Assembly (NCBI GenBank): GCA_002371335.1
Contig: DFHP01000022.1
Location: 1 to 24,678, forward strand
Length of the DNA: 24,678 nt
Direction: 5' to 3'
From: Eubacterium sp. UBA3720
GTDB taxonomy: Bacteria > Bacillota > Clostridia > Lachnospirales > Lachnospiraceae
Shown: piece after piece, positions 7,507-13,959 of the stretch
How the letters are laid out: each line of letters starts with the position of its first letter
How positions within the stretch are numbered: the first letter of the stretch is position 1
Translations under genes and position numbers: made by a program
The notes under the pieces: generated by a model
The model's database searches: none
What the model was told of the DNA's origin: nothing
The model's input: only the letters and a program-made list of their open reading frames with translations

Positions 7507-7544
7507 GGGGGGGATGTTTTTTTATCTCAGTGTGAGACCCCCCC
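7507..7544. other. G7/C7 hairpin with T7 bulge upstream of cbiM promoter
   Basis: Seven G residues (7507-7513) pair with seven C residues (7538-7544). Inside, TCTCA (7525-7529) and TGAGA (7533-7537) close a 3 nt loop, giving 12 bp in two blocks with an 11 nt one-sided bulge containing seven T residues. On the minus strand an adjacent CCGCT/AGCGG hairpin lies at about 7546-7560. The structure lies between the end of the DUF3006-like gene and the cbiM promoter. It may end the former's transcript, although no T-run follows the stem. Confidence 0.6.
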
Positions 7545-7603
7545 GCTCCTTAAGCGGCGGATTATGACAATCTCGTGTCAGCGGGATTCAATCAGACAAA
7601 CCG

Positions 7604-7783
7604 TCAGTCCACTATCTGATACTGCAGCATTTCGTATTTCAGTCTGCTGCCCTCGCGTATCTCATCCGGCAGTAACGCTCTCGCCACAAGTTTCAGCCCG
7701 TCCGCCTCTTTATCGGTCCTTTTCAAATGAGCATAATCGCCGTCGATACTCTCCACTACGTAGTAACAGGTTTCCAGATTCAT
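7604..7783 (-). CDS. Small DUF3006-like protein
   Basis: A 59-residue soluble protein beginning MNLETCYYVVESIDGDYA. The pattern of a short beta strand, D/E-G-D-Y-A, a middle L/V-rich strand, a LLPDEIREGS turn and a final strand resembles DUF3006 domain proteins of Firmicutes, which have no established function. The open frame extends 25 codons upstream, but the ATG at 7783 has a strong site AAAGGAG with 7-8 nt spacing and matches the domain start. A 15 bp dyad (CAGAC, 5 nt, GTCTG; plus 7828-7842) and TATAGT/TATTAT boxes lie 35-60 bp upstream, so its promoter is there, back to back with the dehydratase promoter. The family assignment is by resemblance only. Confidence 0.6.
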   Translation of the reverse strand: MNLETCYYVVESIDGDYAHLKRTDKEADGLKLVARALLPDEIREGSRLKYEMLQYQIVD

Positions 7784-7869
7784 CTTATATTCTCCTTTTA
7801 CATTTTCTATCACAGATAATACTATACCAGACTCCCGGTCTGATTTATCTTTTTCCAAAACTTTTTCTA

Positions 7870-7898
7870 TTGAAAATCCACACTTTTTGTATGATAAT
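7870..7898 (+). promoter_or_regulatory. Promoter of the dehydratase locus
   Basis: TTGAAA (7870-7875), 17 nt spacer, GATAAT (7893-7898) preceded by TAT. This promoter overlaps the TTG at 7887 that would begin the longest open frame, so translation must start downstream. The leader would be about 145 nt and contains a perfect 13 bp palindrome, CCGGAAGTTCCGG (8010-8022). Confidence 0.6.
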
Positions 7899-8051
7899 TA
7901 TTTTTTAAACCAACCACCGTTTCCGGAAAAGCGGAATCAGCCGGAATCTGTTTGTGATCATTCGCTTTACGATGTGTTTTTCATAATAAGGCTGTTTGAA
8001 AATGACTTGCCGGAAGTTCCGGAAACTTACTATATCAATGAGGTGAATCTT

Positions 8052-9317
8052 TTGGACGTCACAGAAAAATATGGAAGCATCATAAAAAAAAGAGCCCCGA
8101 AAAATCCCGCTGCAGCGAAAAAAATGATTCTGGCGGGTCTTTATTTTGAACGCTACCGCGCCGGGCATATGGCGGACCGTCAGATCCCGCCGGCTTACAA
8201 AAAACTAAACGTATATGCAGTCAACGAGGTCCTTCAGGGAATATCGCACCCCGAAAAGACAGTGTGGACGAATCTTTTTGCCCCGGTGGAACTGCTGCAA
8301 TGTTTCGGACTGCATACGTTATCTGTAGAATGTCTTTCTTCGTTCATGTCCGGATTTCACATTGAAGATTATTTTTTGGATTACGCGGACGGCGAAGGCA
8401 TCTCGCCGACCCTGTGCTCATACCACAGAAACTTTATCGGTGCCGTAGACAGCGGAGTAATTGCGCCGGCTGCCTTCACGCTCACTACCTCTACCATCTG
8501 CGACGGAAACATAAATACATTCCGTCATCTTTCCGAACAGCATCATATTCCATCCTATGTGATCGATGTTCCCGAGCACTGTACCGAGGAATCCATTCTT
8601 TATGTGATGGAGCAGATCAAAGAACTGATCCGCGCTCTGGAGCTCACGTTCCACAAAAAACTGGATATGCAGGAACTCCGGAAGATCCTGATCAGGGAAA
8701 ATGAGTCCAAGGCCAGTTATGAACGCACTTTAAAGATGCTTTCCGAAAAGTCTTATAAAAACACGCTCACGCTGCAGATGTATCTGCTTTTGGCGAACCA
8801 TCTGAATATCGGCACGCAGGAGATTCTGGATTTTTATCTGCAGATGGAAAAAGAGGTTTCCGCCTCGCCTGATTTTCACGGAAAGAAAATATTCTGGATA
8901 CATCTGGTCCCGTATTACCAGTCCACCCTGCAGAGTTATTTCAATCTTTCTGACAAATATCAGATTCAGGGAATCGATCTGAGCCTTGATTATCGCGCAA
9001 AACTGGATGTAGACGATCCTGTCAGGGCACTTGCGTGCAAAATGCTGAACAATGTTTATACCGGCTCCTATGAACGCAAAGCCGATCTGATCTGCGACAT
9101 AGTAAACGAGCTGGAACCGGACGGAATTATTAATTTCTGTCAGTGGGGCTGCAAGCAGTCTGCCGGCGGCATCATGATCCTGAAGGAACGGCTGCAGAGA
9201 CTGCACGTTCCGCTCCTGATCATAGACGGTGACGGCATGGACCGCCGCAACAGCCATGACGGACAGATCAAGACCCGTCTGGAAGCATTTCTGGAGATCC
9301 TGAACCAGGGAAAATAA
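8052..9317 (+). CDS. 2-hydroxyacyl-CoA dehydratase family subunit (HgdB-like)
   Basis: A member of the 2-hydroxyacyl-CoA dehydratase (HgdA/HgdB, FldBC, YjiM) family of oxygen-sensitive iron-sulfur proteins that, after one-electron activation, eliminate water from 2-hydroxyacyl-CoA. Hallmarks: WTNLFAPVELLQCFGL, CSYHRNFIGAV, STICDGNINTF with conserved cysteines suited to 4Fe-4S ligation, and the C-terminal FCQWGCKQSAGG and IDGDGMDRRN...TRLEAFLE segments. The start is uncertain. The open frame extends to a TTG at 7887, but that lies in the promoter. I choose the TTG at 8052, which has GAGGTG at the right distance and gives 421 residues, the usual family length. It pairs with the fusion gene 41 bp downstream as the second half of the enzyme. 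The substrate is unknown; no CoA-transferase or dehydrogenase gene is nearby. Confidence 0.82.
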   Translation: MDVTEKYGSIIKKRAPKNPAAAKKMILAGLYFERYRAGHMADRQIPPAYKKLNVYAVNEVLQGISHPEKTVWTNLFAPVELLQCFGLHTLSVECLSSFMSGFHIEDYFLDYADGEGISPTLCSYHRNFIGAVDSGVIAPAAFTLTTSTICDGNINTFRHLSEQHHIPSYVIDVPEHCTEESILYVMEQIKELIRALELTFHKKLDMQELRKILIRENESKASYERTLKMLSEKSYKNTLTLQMYLLLANHLNIGTQEILDFYLQMEKEVSASPDFHGKKIFWIHLVPYYQSTLQSYFNLSDKYQIQGIDLSLDYRAKLDVDDPVRALACKMLNNVYTGSYERKADLICDIVNELEPDGIINFCQWGCKQSAGGIMILKERLQRLHVPLLIIDGDGMDRRNSHDGQIKTRLEAFLEILNQGK

Positions 9318-9358
9318 ACGGAAGCCGGCGGTTAAACTGCGTAAGAATGGAGATTAAT

Positions 9359-11179
9359 ATGATCGCATACATGTGTAAATACGCCCCAATCGAAATCATT
9401 GAATCTTTCGGAGGTGAGGTCTGCCTGATGGAGCCTTCGGCGGATAATTTTACGCAGGCGGATACCTTGATGCACCCGAATATGTGTTCCTACGTGAAGG
9501 CTATTCTGGAGGATTTTCATAACAGGGAATACGAAGGCCTGATCTTCACCACCTGCTGCGACAGTTCGAAAAGATTATTTGATCTTTTGAAACTATTGTA
9601 CCCGGAAAAATTCTTTTACTGTGTGGATCTGCCGCGCAAAGTCAACGATTTTACCATTTCCATGTACAAAAGGCAGCTGCTGGGAATGATCGCGGCTTAT
9701 GAAGAATTCAGCGGAAAGACTTTTGATCCCGAAGCGTTTAAGAAGATCTGTCATGATAAAGCAAACGAAGGAAGCAAAAACGCCGCGTCTGTCAGCTGCT
9801 CCTCCCCGGGACGACATAACAGCATATCCGCGGACGATTCCGTAAAAACAGCCGGCTGCCCCGGCTCTTTAAACATTGCTCTGGCAGGATCTAAGCCTCT
9901 TCCGGAAATAAAGAAGCTTATAATCGATCATAACGTTAATATTTTGCTGGACCTGACCTGCTCCGGTATAGACAGGAGCTATTTTCTGCAGGGATCCGAC
10001 CTGATCGCCTCCTATGCGGAGATGCTTTTGAACCAGATCCCCTGCCTTCGCATGGCTGACGCCTCCGGCAGGAACCGTATCATGGAAAGCTACGCCGACC
10101 GGCTGCACGGTATTATTTACCACACTACGAAATTCTGCGATATTTACTCCTACGAGTATGCGTCACTGAAACTGATGACATCAGAACATGTGCCTGACGG
10201 CAAAAAAGTCCCCGGGAATAACGGCGTATCCGCCTTGCCGATATTAAAAATAGAGACCGACGCAACGACACAATGCAGCGGACAGATCCTTACCCGGCTG
10301 GAGGCGTTCCTGGAATCTCTCCATACGCTTTATGATATTCCAACCGACGATAACTCACTATCTTCCGGCGGCAAAACAGTCATCGGAACAGACAAAAGAG
10401 GTAAATTAATGTATGTAATGGGAATCGACAGCGGTTCCACATCAACGAACGCTGTCATCATGAATAAAGATAAAAAGATAATTGCTCACGCAGTGGTCCG
10501 CACCGGCGCCAAGTCCGGCGAAAGTGCCAGAGCCGTGCTGGCCGAGGTTCTTCAAAAAGCCGGTCTTAAACAGAAGGATCTGGACATGATCGTATCCACG
10601 GGATACGGACGGGTGAGTATCCCTTTTGCTGACAAAAACGTTACCGAGATCAGCTGCCACGGAAAGGGCGCGCATTTCCTGAACCCCTCGGTCAGAACGA
10701 TCCTGGATATAGGCGGTCAGGACAGCAAGGCGATCCATCTGAACCAGAAGGGCGACGTCATCGATTTTGTCATGAATGATAAATGTGCTGCCGGAACAGG
10801 ACGTTTTCTGGAAATGATGGCCCGCACACTGGAGATCAGTATAGATGAGCTGGGACCTGCTTCTCTGCAGGCCAGGGAAAACATTACCATCAGCAGTATG
10901 TGCTCTGTTTTCGCGGAATCCGAGGTCATCTCTCTGATCGCGCAGAATAAAGAAACAGCGGATATTGCCCATGGTATACATATGGCGATTGCCGGAAAGG
11001 CTCTCTCACTTCTCCGCCGCGTCGGCCTTGAGCCCGGTTTTATGATGACCGGCGGAGTAGCGAAAAATCCCGGTCTTGTAAAGGTGCTTGAACATCAGCT
11101 CGGCGCTCCTTTGTACATTTATGAAGAGCCGGAGATCGTCGGCGCCATCGGAGCTGCGCTCTGCGCCTTTGAGGACTGA
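9359..11179 (+). CDS. 2-hydroxyacyl-CoA dehydratase second subunit fused to BadF/BcrA-type activator ATPase
   Basis: A 606-residue two-part protein. Residues 1 to about 330 are a dehydratase-type subunit, with YAPIEIIESFGG, MCSYVKAIL, TTCCDSSKRLFDLL and, after a Ser/Asn-rich insert at about 135-170, KFCDIYSYEYASLK and TRLEAFLESL. A short linker follows, then from about residue 351 a complete activator (HgdC/BadF type) of 256 residues: GIDSGSTSTNA phosphate loop, STGYGR, DIGGQDSKAI, the two cysteines C476 (NDKCAAGTGRF) and C515 (SSMCSVFAESEV) that hold the 4Fe-4S cluster between two monomers, and GGVAKN. Such activators use ATP to push an electron onto the dehydratase. The chosen ATG follows GGAG with 7 nt spacing; an ATG four codons earlier is the alternative. 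An internal in-frame start is described separately. The 3' end overlaps a partial duplication. Confidence 0.9.
   Translation: MIAYMCKYAPIEIIESFGGEVCLMEPSADNFTQADTLMHPNMCSYVKAILEDFHNREYEGLIFTTCCDSSKRLFDLLKLLYPEKFFYCVDLPRKVNDFTISMYKRQLLGMIAAYEEFSGKTFDPEAFKKICHDKANEGSKNAASVSCSSPGRHNSISADDSVKTAGCPGSLNIALAGSKPLPEIKKLIIDHNVNILLDLTCSGIDRSYFLQGSDLIASYAEMLLNQIPCLRMADASGRNRIMESYADRLHGIIYHTTKFCDIYSYEYASLKLMTSEHVPDGKKVPGNNGVSALPILKIETDATTQCSGQILTRLEAFLESLHTLYDIPTDDNSLSSGGKTVIGTDKRGKLMYVMGIDSGSTSTNAVIMNKDKKIIAHAVVRTGAKSGESARAVLAEVLQKAGLKQKDLDMIVSTGYGRVSIPFADKNVTEISCHGKGAHFLNPSVRTILDIGGQDSKAIHLNQKGDVIDFVMNDKCAAGTGRFLEMMARTLEISIDELGPASLQARENITISSMCSVFAESEVISLIAQNKETADIAHGIHMAIAGKALSLLRRVGLEPGFMMTGGVAKNPGLVKVLEHQLGAPLYIYEEPEIVGAIGAALCAFED
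10397..10411 (+). promoter_or_regulatory. Internal ribosome binding site and ATG at the activator domain
   Basis: AGAGGT (10397-10402) is followed after 6 nt by an in-frame ATG (10409-10411) that begins MYVMGIDSGS, exactly where free-standing activator proteins begin. It would give a 256-residue activator, the normal stand-alone length. Either this is the relic of two genes joined by loss of a stop codon, or it is an active second start producing free activator as well as the fusion. Confidence 0.6.
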
Positions 11180-11244
11180 CCGGTCCCGTCCTGTGCGCCG
11201 GCGCGGTCCGGACCGCGCTCTGCGCCTTTGTGGACTGGCCGGTC
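11156..11244. repeat. Imperfect direct repeat at the 3' end of the dehydratase-activator gene, with palindrome
   Basis: A 30 bp segment (11156-11185) spanning the stop codon recurs 59 bp downstream (11215-11244) with 28 of 30 bases identical. Between the copies lies a perfect 18 bp palindrome, GCGCGGTCC then GGACCGCGC (11201-11218). A further hairpin, AGAGTG/CACTCT (11245-11259), overlaps the end of the convergent flavin reductase gene. No T-run follows, so these are not typical terminators, though they may serve as a shared transcript end. Confidence 0.75.
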
Positions 11245-11252
11245 AGAGTGGA

Positions 11253-11756
11253 TCACTCTTTGATCAGCACCTTTTCTATCTGAGCGATATACATAGTGTG
11301 GTAATCTTTGTCCGGATACCATTTTCCGTCGATCTCAGGATCGATCATATTTTCCGGATCCAAACGCTGGGCAAATTGCTTCCGGCATATCAGCACAAGT
11401 TTTGCCTCCTCAAACACCGGCACTCCATCCACCATAGATACATTAAGTCCTGATCCTTTGATCTTATCCTCATCGGCTCCGGATACCGAACCCATGTAAT
11501 TCAGCATTTTGCGATAGCTGTCGTCAAAAAATGCCAGTGAAAAGCGCTCTTCTCTGTCCACAAATGTCTTTGTGCAGCGCTGCGGACGAATATAGCATGT
11601 AGCTGCCGGTTTTCCCCACATAACGCCGACGCCGCCCCAGCTGGCCGTCATGGCGTTTACTTTTTCCTCATTTCCTGCAGTGATAAGCATCCAATCTTTG
11701 CCAATCAGTTTGAACGGGTTATCCTGAATTTCTGAAACTTTGATTTCCTTAAACAT
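11253..11756 (-). CDS. Flavin reductase family protein
   Basis: A 167-residue FMN-binding split-barrel protein of the flavin reductase / DIM6-NTAB type. NAMTASWGGVGVMWGKP (about residues 34-50) is the typical N-terminal FMN-binding segment, followed by CYIRPQRCTKTFVDREERFSLAFF (about 54-77). The C-terminal PDKDYHTMYIAQIEKVLIKE strand fits the family. It probably binds FMN and either transfers electrons from NAD(P)H or acts as a small oxidoreductase on an unknown substrate. The start has AAGGATTAAAA ahead of the ATG. It lies 64 bp downstream of the alpha/beta hydrolase gene on the same strand and may share its transcript. Its stop is convergent with the dehydratase-activator gene. Confidence 0.85.
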   Translation of the reverse strand: MFKEIKVSEIQDNPFKLIGKDWMLITAGNEEKVNAMTASWGGVGVMWGKPAATCYIRPQRCTKTFVDREERFSLAFFDDSYRKMLNYMGSVSGADEDKIKGSGLNVSMVDGVPVFEEAKLVLICRKQFAQRLDPENMIDPEIDGKWYPDKDYHTMYIAQIEKVLIKE

Positions 11757-11820
11757 TTTTAATCCTTCTTTCTTTTTTTAACTGGTTTACTCTGGCGGAT
11801 ATGTCTTTGCGGTTTCTGTT

Positions 11821-12399
11821 TCAAATTCTTTCCGCATTATGCATATTAATATAATTGTCTACGATTTCCATAACAGATCTTAAATTTTGAATATCGAAGA
11901 GAACATCACCGGTCTCTAGGGAATGATTCGCGTTCTCGGTAATATAGAGTTTTTGTCCAATATTCTTACAGCCCAGAGCGATCGCTTCGTCATCCGGAGC
12001 CCATGGGTCAGCAGTACCATGAAACATGATTCCGTCCCCTTCAGCAAAAAGAAATGTATTTTCAAGCGGCGTAAAGGAGACGCTTCGTCCGCGGATCCTG
12101 TGCTCTTTCATATAACATGCGGAAACGACGGTACCTACGCTTTTTGAAATAAAAAGGATCTCAGCGTACTCTTCCCATTTTATTCCGGCCAGGATCTCCT
12201 CAGTCTGCTCCAGTGCCGAATAAAAGCACTGTTTCATTTTTTCCGCATTTCCTTTCACGCCTGAAGGGAAATTTCCATACCTCACCGGCATGATCTCGTA
12301 ACCTGCGTTCAGCGCGAGTTTTCCGGCAAAATACAAAAGTGAGCGATCACAGGTATAACCGATTCCCGGAAACAGTACCGCTATTTTTCTTTCTTTCAT
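11821..12399 (-). CDS. Small alpha/beta hydrolase
   Basis: A 192-residue protein with a minimal alpha/beta-hydrolase core. LFPGIGYTCDRSLLYF (residues 9-24) resembles the oxyanion-hole strand. S87 in ISKSVGTV is the probable nucleophile, in a K-S-V-G elbow instead of the common G-x-S-x-G. D131 in GTADPWAP and H159 in ANHSLE complete the likely triad, and the GTADPWAP segment is typical of dienelactone hydrolase or phospholipase/carboxylesterase-like folds. The substrate is unknown. There is no signal peptide, so it is cytoplasmic. The first ATG of the frame is at 12420, but the ATG at 12399 has AGGAG at 7 nt and starts MKERKIAVLFPG, so it is preferred. A repeat shared with the lipoprotein locus lies upstream. 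Confidence 0.75.
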   Translation of the reverse strand: MKERKIAVLFPGIGYTCDRSLLYFAGKLALNAGYEIMPVRYGNFPSGVKGNAEKMKQCFYSALEQTEEILAGIKWEEYAEILFISKSVGTVVSACYMKEHRIRGRSVSFTPLENTFLFAEGDGIMFHGTADPWAPDDEAIALGCKNIGQKLYITENANHSLETGDVLFDIQNLRSVMEIVDNYINMHNAERI

Positions 12400-12467
12400 A
12401 TTTATCTCCTGTTGATTCATCTGTTATCGCCGCCGGCAGGCCGGCGCAAGCCAAAACCTTTACGATG

Positions 12468-12517
12468 TTATTTTTCATGATGACGACTGACCCTTCAGCA
12501 TGAAGCGGGAAGTTTTA
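12468..12517 (-). repeat. 50 bp 3'-end repeat, copy A (lrgB)
   Basis: This segment matches 22775-22824 at 42 of 50 positions. On the minus strand it begins with the stop codon of lrgB (TAAAACTTCCCG), forms a small hairpin (CTTCA/TGAAG around TGC), and ends ATCATGAAAAATAA. The outer pair of the hairpin is C-G here and T-A in copy B, a compensatory change. A separate strong hairpin, GCCGG/CCGGC (12432-12445), follows downstream without a T-run. Confidence 0.8.
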
Positions 12518-13207
12518 GTAAATCATCGAAAAAATAATCGAAGCAAATACCGTCAATATTCCTGCGACCGCGATAGATAAACCGCTCATAGCGCCTTCGA
12601 TCTCACCCATTTCCATGGCTTTCGATGTCCCTATCGCATGCGAAGCCGATCCAATGCCAACTCCCTTTGCGATCGGATCTGTGATGCGGAAGATCCTGCA
12701 GACAGGCTCTGCCATGATATTTCCCAGCACGCCTGTTATGATAATGACCGCCACCGTGACCGGAACGTAGCCACCCAGCTGCTCGGAAATGCTCATTCCG
12801 ATAGCCGTCGTTACTGATTTCGGCAGAAATGTGACATACTCGCTATGGCTGAATCCCAATATTACCGCAAGGACCAGAACCAGAACCACACTTGTGACCA
12901 CGCCCGAAACGATGCCTCCGATTACCGCCAGGTAGTTCTTCTTTAATAATTCAAACTGCTCATAAAGGGGGATCGCCAGACAGATCGTCGCCGGTGTAAG
13001 CAGATAACTGATATACCTCGCCCCTGCATAATAAGTCTCGTAATCCACATGCAGGACCGCCAGCAGCGCAATGGTCAGAATGATGGATATAAGAAGAGGG
13101 TTCAAAAAGGCATACTTCCATCTGCGTTTACAGTACAGACCCGCTTCGTAGAAAAGAAGGCTGATAAACGCGCCGAAAAAGACCGACTCTGTCAAAAAAT
13201 CAAACAT
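12515..13207 (-). CDS. lrgB: LrgB/CidB family membrane protein
   Basis: A 230-residue polytopic protein of the LrgB (CidB, YohK) family with about six to seven hydrophobic segments. The family signature region is visible near TFLPKSVTTAIGMSISEQLGGYVPVTVAVIIITG, for example PKSVTTAIG at about 128-136, and GVGIGSASHAIGTSKAMEMGE at about 186-206 is also characteristic. It partners with LrgA, encoded immediately upstream (8 bp overlap), as in the LrgAB/CidAB systems first linked to holin-like control of murein hydrolases and later to pyruvate or glycolate transport. The ATG follows AGGAGG. The stop codon is part of the 50 bp repeat shared with the lipoprotein gene. Confidence 0.93.
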   Translation of the reverse strand: MFDFLTESVFFGAFISLLFYEAGLYCKRRWKYAFLNPLLISIILTIALLAVLHVDYETYYAGARYISYLLTPATICLAIPLYEQFELLKKNYLAVIGGIVSGVVTSVVLVLVLAVILGFSHSEYVTFLPKSVTTAIGMSISEQLGGYVPVTVAVIIITGVLGNIMAEPVCRIFRITDPIAKGVGIGSASHAIGTSKAMEMGEIEGAMSGLSIAVAGILTVFASIIFSMIY

Positions 13208-13589
13208 TCTTCAAGCCTCCTTCTTCTGTTTCCGGCAAATCATTTTTGCCTGACCGGATCATTCTCTGTGTCACTCTGCCTGCCACGGCCATTACTCCTG
13301 CTGTTGTGATCACGATAACGACTGCATACTTCAGCAATGATCCGCTGATCATCTCCCATGAATCGATAAGACCAACAGCCGCCGGGATAAACATGACCGG
13401 CATGATCTCCACCAGAAACAGCCCCGTTTCTCTTACAGAAGCCAACGGGATGATCCCGCTAAGCAGACCCGCAAACAGTATCACGATTCCGTATATGCTC
13501 GCCGGAATCGGAATCGGGATCATGAAATGCAGCAGCTCACCCAGAAATGTAATCAATAAAATAACGCAGAATTGTCGGATATATTTCAT
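13200..13589 (-). CDS. lrgA: CidA/LrgA family holin-like membrane protein
   Basis: A 129-residue protein with four transmembrane segments and the CidA/LrgA hallmark FLGELLHFMIPIPIPASIYGIVILF (GELLHFM at about 16-22, PIPASIYG at about 26-33), then GLFLVEIMPVMFIPAAVGLID at about 55-75. LrgA proteins oligomerise in the membrane and work with LrgB. The ATG is preceded by AAGGGAGA. It is the first gene of an lrgAB operon whose upstream region contains a promoter candidate and then a large repeat array. The nearby kinase and regulator are of VanRS/OmpR type rather than the LytSR type usually tied to lrgAB. Confidence 0.93.
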   Translation of the reverse strand: MKYIRQFCVILLITFLGELLHFMIPIPIPASIYGIVILFAGLLSGIIPLASVRETGLFLVEIMPVMFIPAAVGLIDSWEMISGSLLKYAVVIVITTAGVMAVAGRVTQRMIRSGKNDLPETEEGGLKNV

Positions 13590-13638
13590 TACGTCTCCCT
13601 TCTATGTCCAGCCTTTCCGCCAAACCACTTTCCTTTAC

Positions 13639-13667
13639 ATATTACATCACCGCCCTCCCATTTGTCA
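13639..13667 (-). promoter_or_regulatory. Possible lrgA promoter
   Basis: On the minus strand, TGACAA (plus 13662-13667), 17 nt spacer and TAATAT (plus 13639-13644), 50 bp upstream of the lrgA ATG. Each box matches the consensus only partly. Confidence 0.4.
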
Positions 13668-13675
13668 CCCCTTAC

Positions 13676-13958
13676 GGAACCGGGGGACGGAGACGGGTTC
13701 CGCCTTTATGAAACCGGGGACGGAGTTGAGTTCCTCATTTTTAAGCCCGGCTTGCAGGCCGGTTCCGCATTTTTTAACCTGAGCAGTAGGCTAGTCCCAC
13801 ATTTTTAACCCCGGCTTGCAGACCAGTTCCACATTAGAAAACCAGAGTTGAGACAATTTCCTCATTTTTAAACCAGGGTTGATGGCAGTCTTTGCATTTA
13901 AAAACCGGAGCCGAAATATCTTTTCAAAAACGAAACGATACTCCGTCCCCGGTTTCAT
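13676..13958. repeat. Degenerate tandem array of REP-like elements between lrgA and the kinase gene
   Basis: The left end has two plus-oriented copies of the dispersed element (13676-13701, with an extra G, and 13708-13734). The right end has one minus-oriented copy (13941-13958) that stops 1 bp from the kinase stop codon. Between them are about six decayed units of 31-33 bp, each with a CATTTTTAA-like block followed by a GGCTTGCAGnCC-like block. This explains most of the 370 bp gap between the genes. No protein-coding signal was seen here. Confidence 0.8.
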
Positions 13959-13959
13959 A

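Noticed and set aside
7385..7603. Cobalamin or NiCo riboswitch upstream of the cbiM-like gene
   Set aside because: Neither the B12-box type blocks nor the conserved NiCo junction motifs were found; only simple dyads and a G7/C7 hairpin are present.
7887..8051. N-terminal extension of the dehydratase gene from TTG at 7887
   Set aside because: The codon is inside a probable promoter without a ribosome binding site, and the 55 extra residues do not look like the family domain.
12348..12478. Short frame starting at the ATGAAAAATAA of the 50 bp repeat copy A
   Set aside because: There is no ribosome binding site at proper spacing; the frame runs into the alpha/beta hydrolase gene in another phase, and the copy B equivalent ends after about 20 codons with unrelated sequence.
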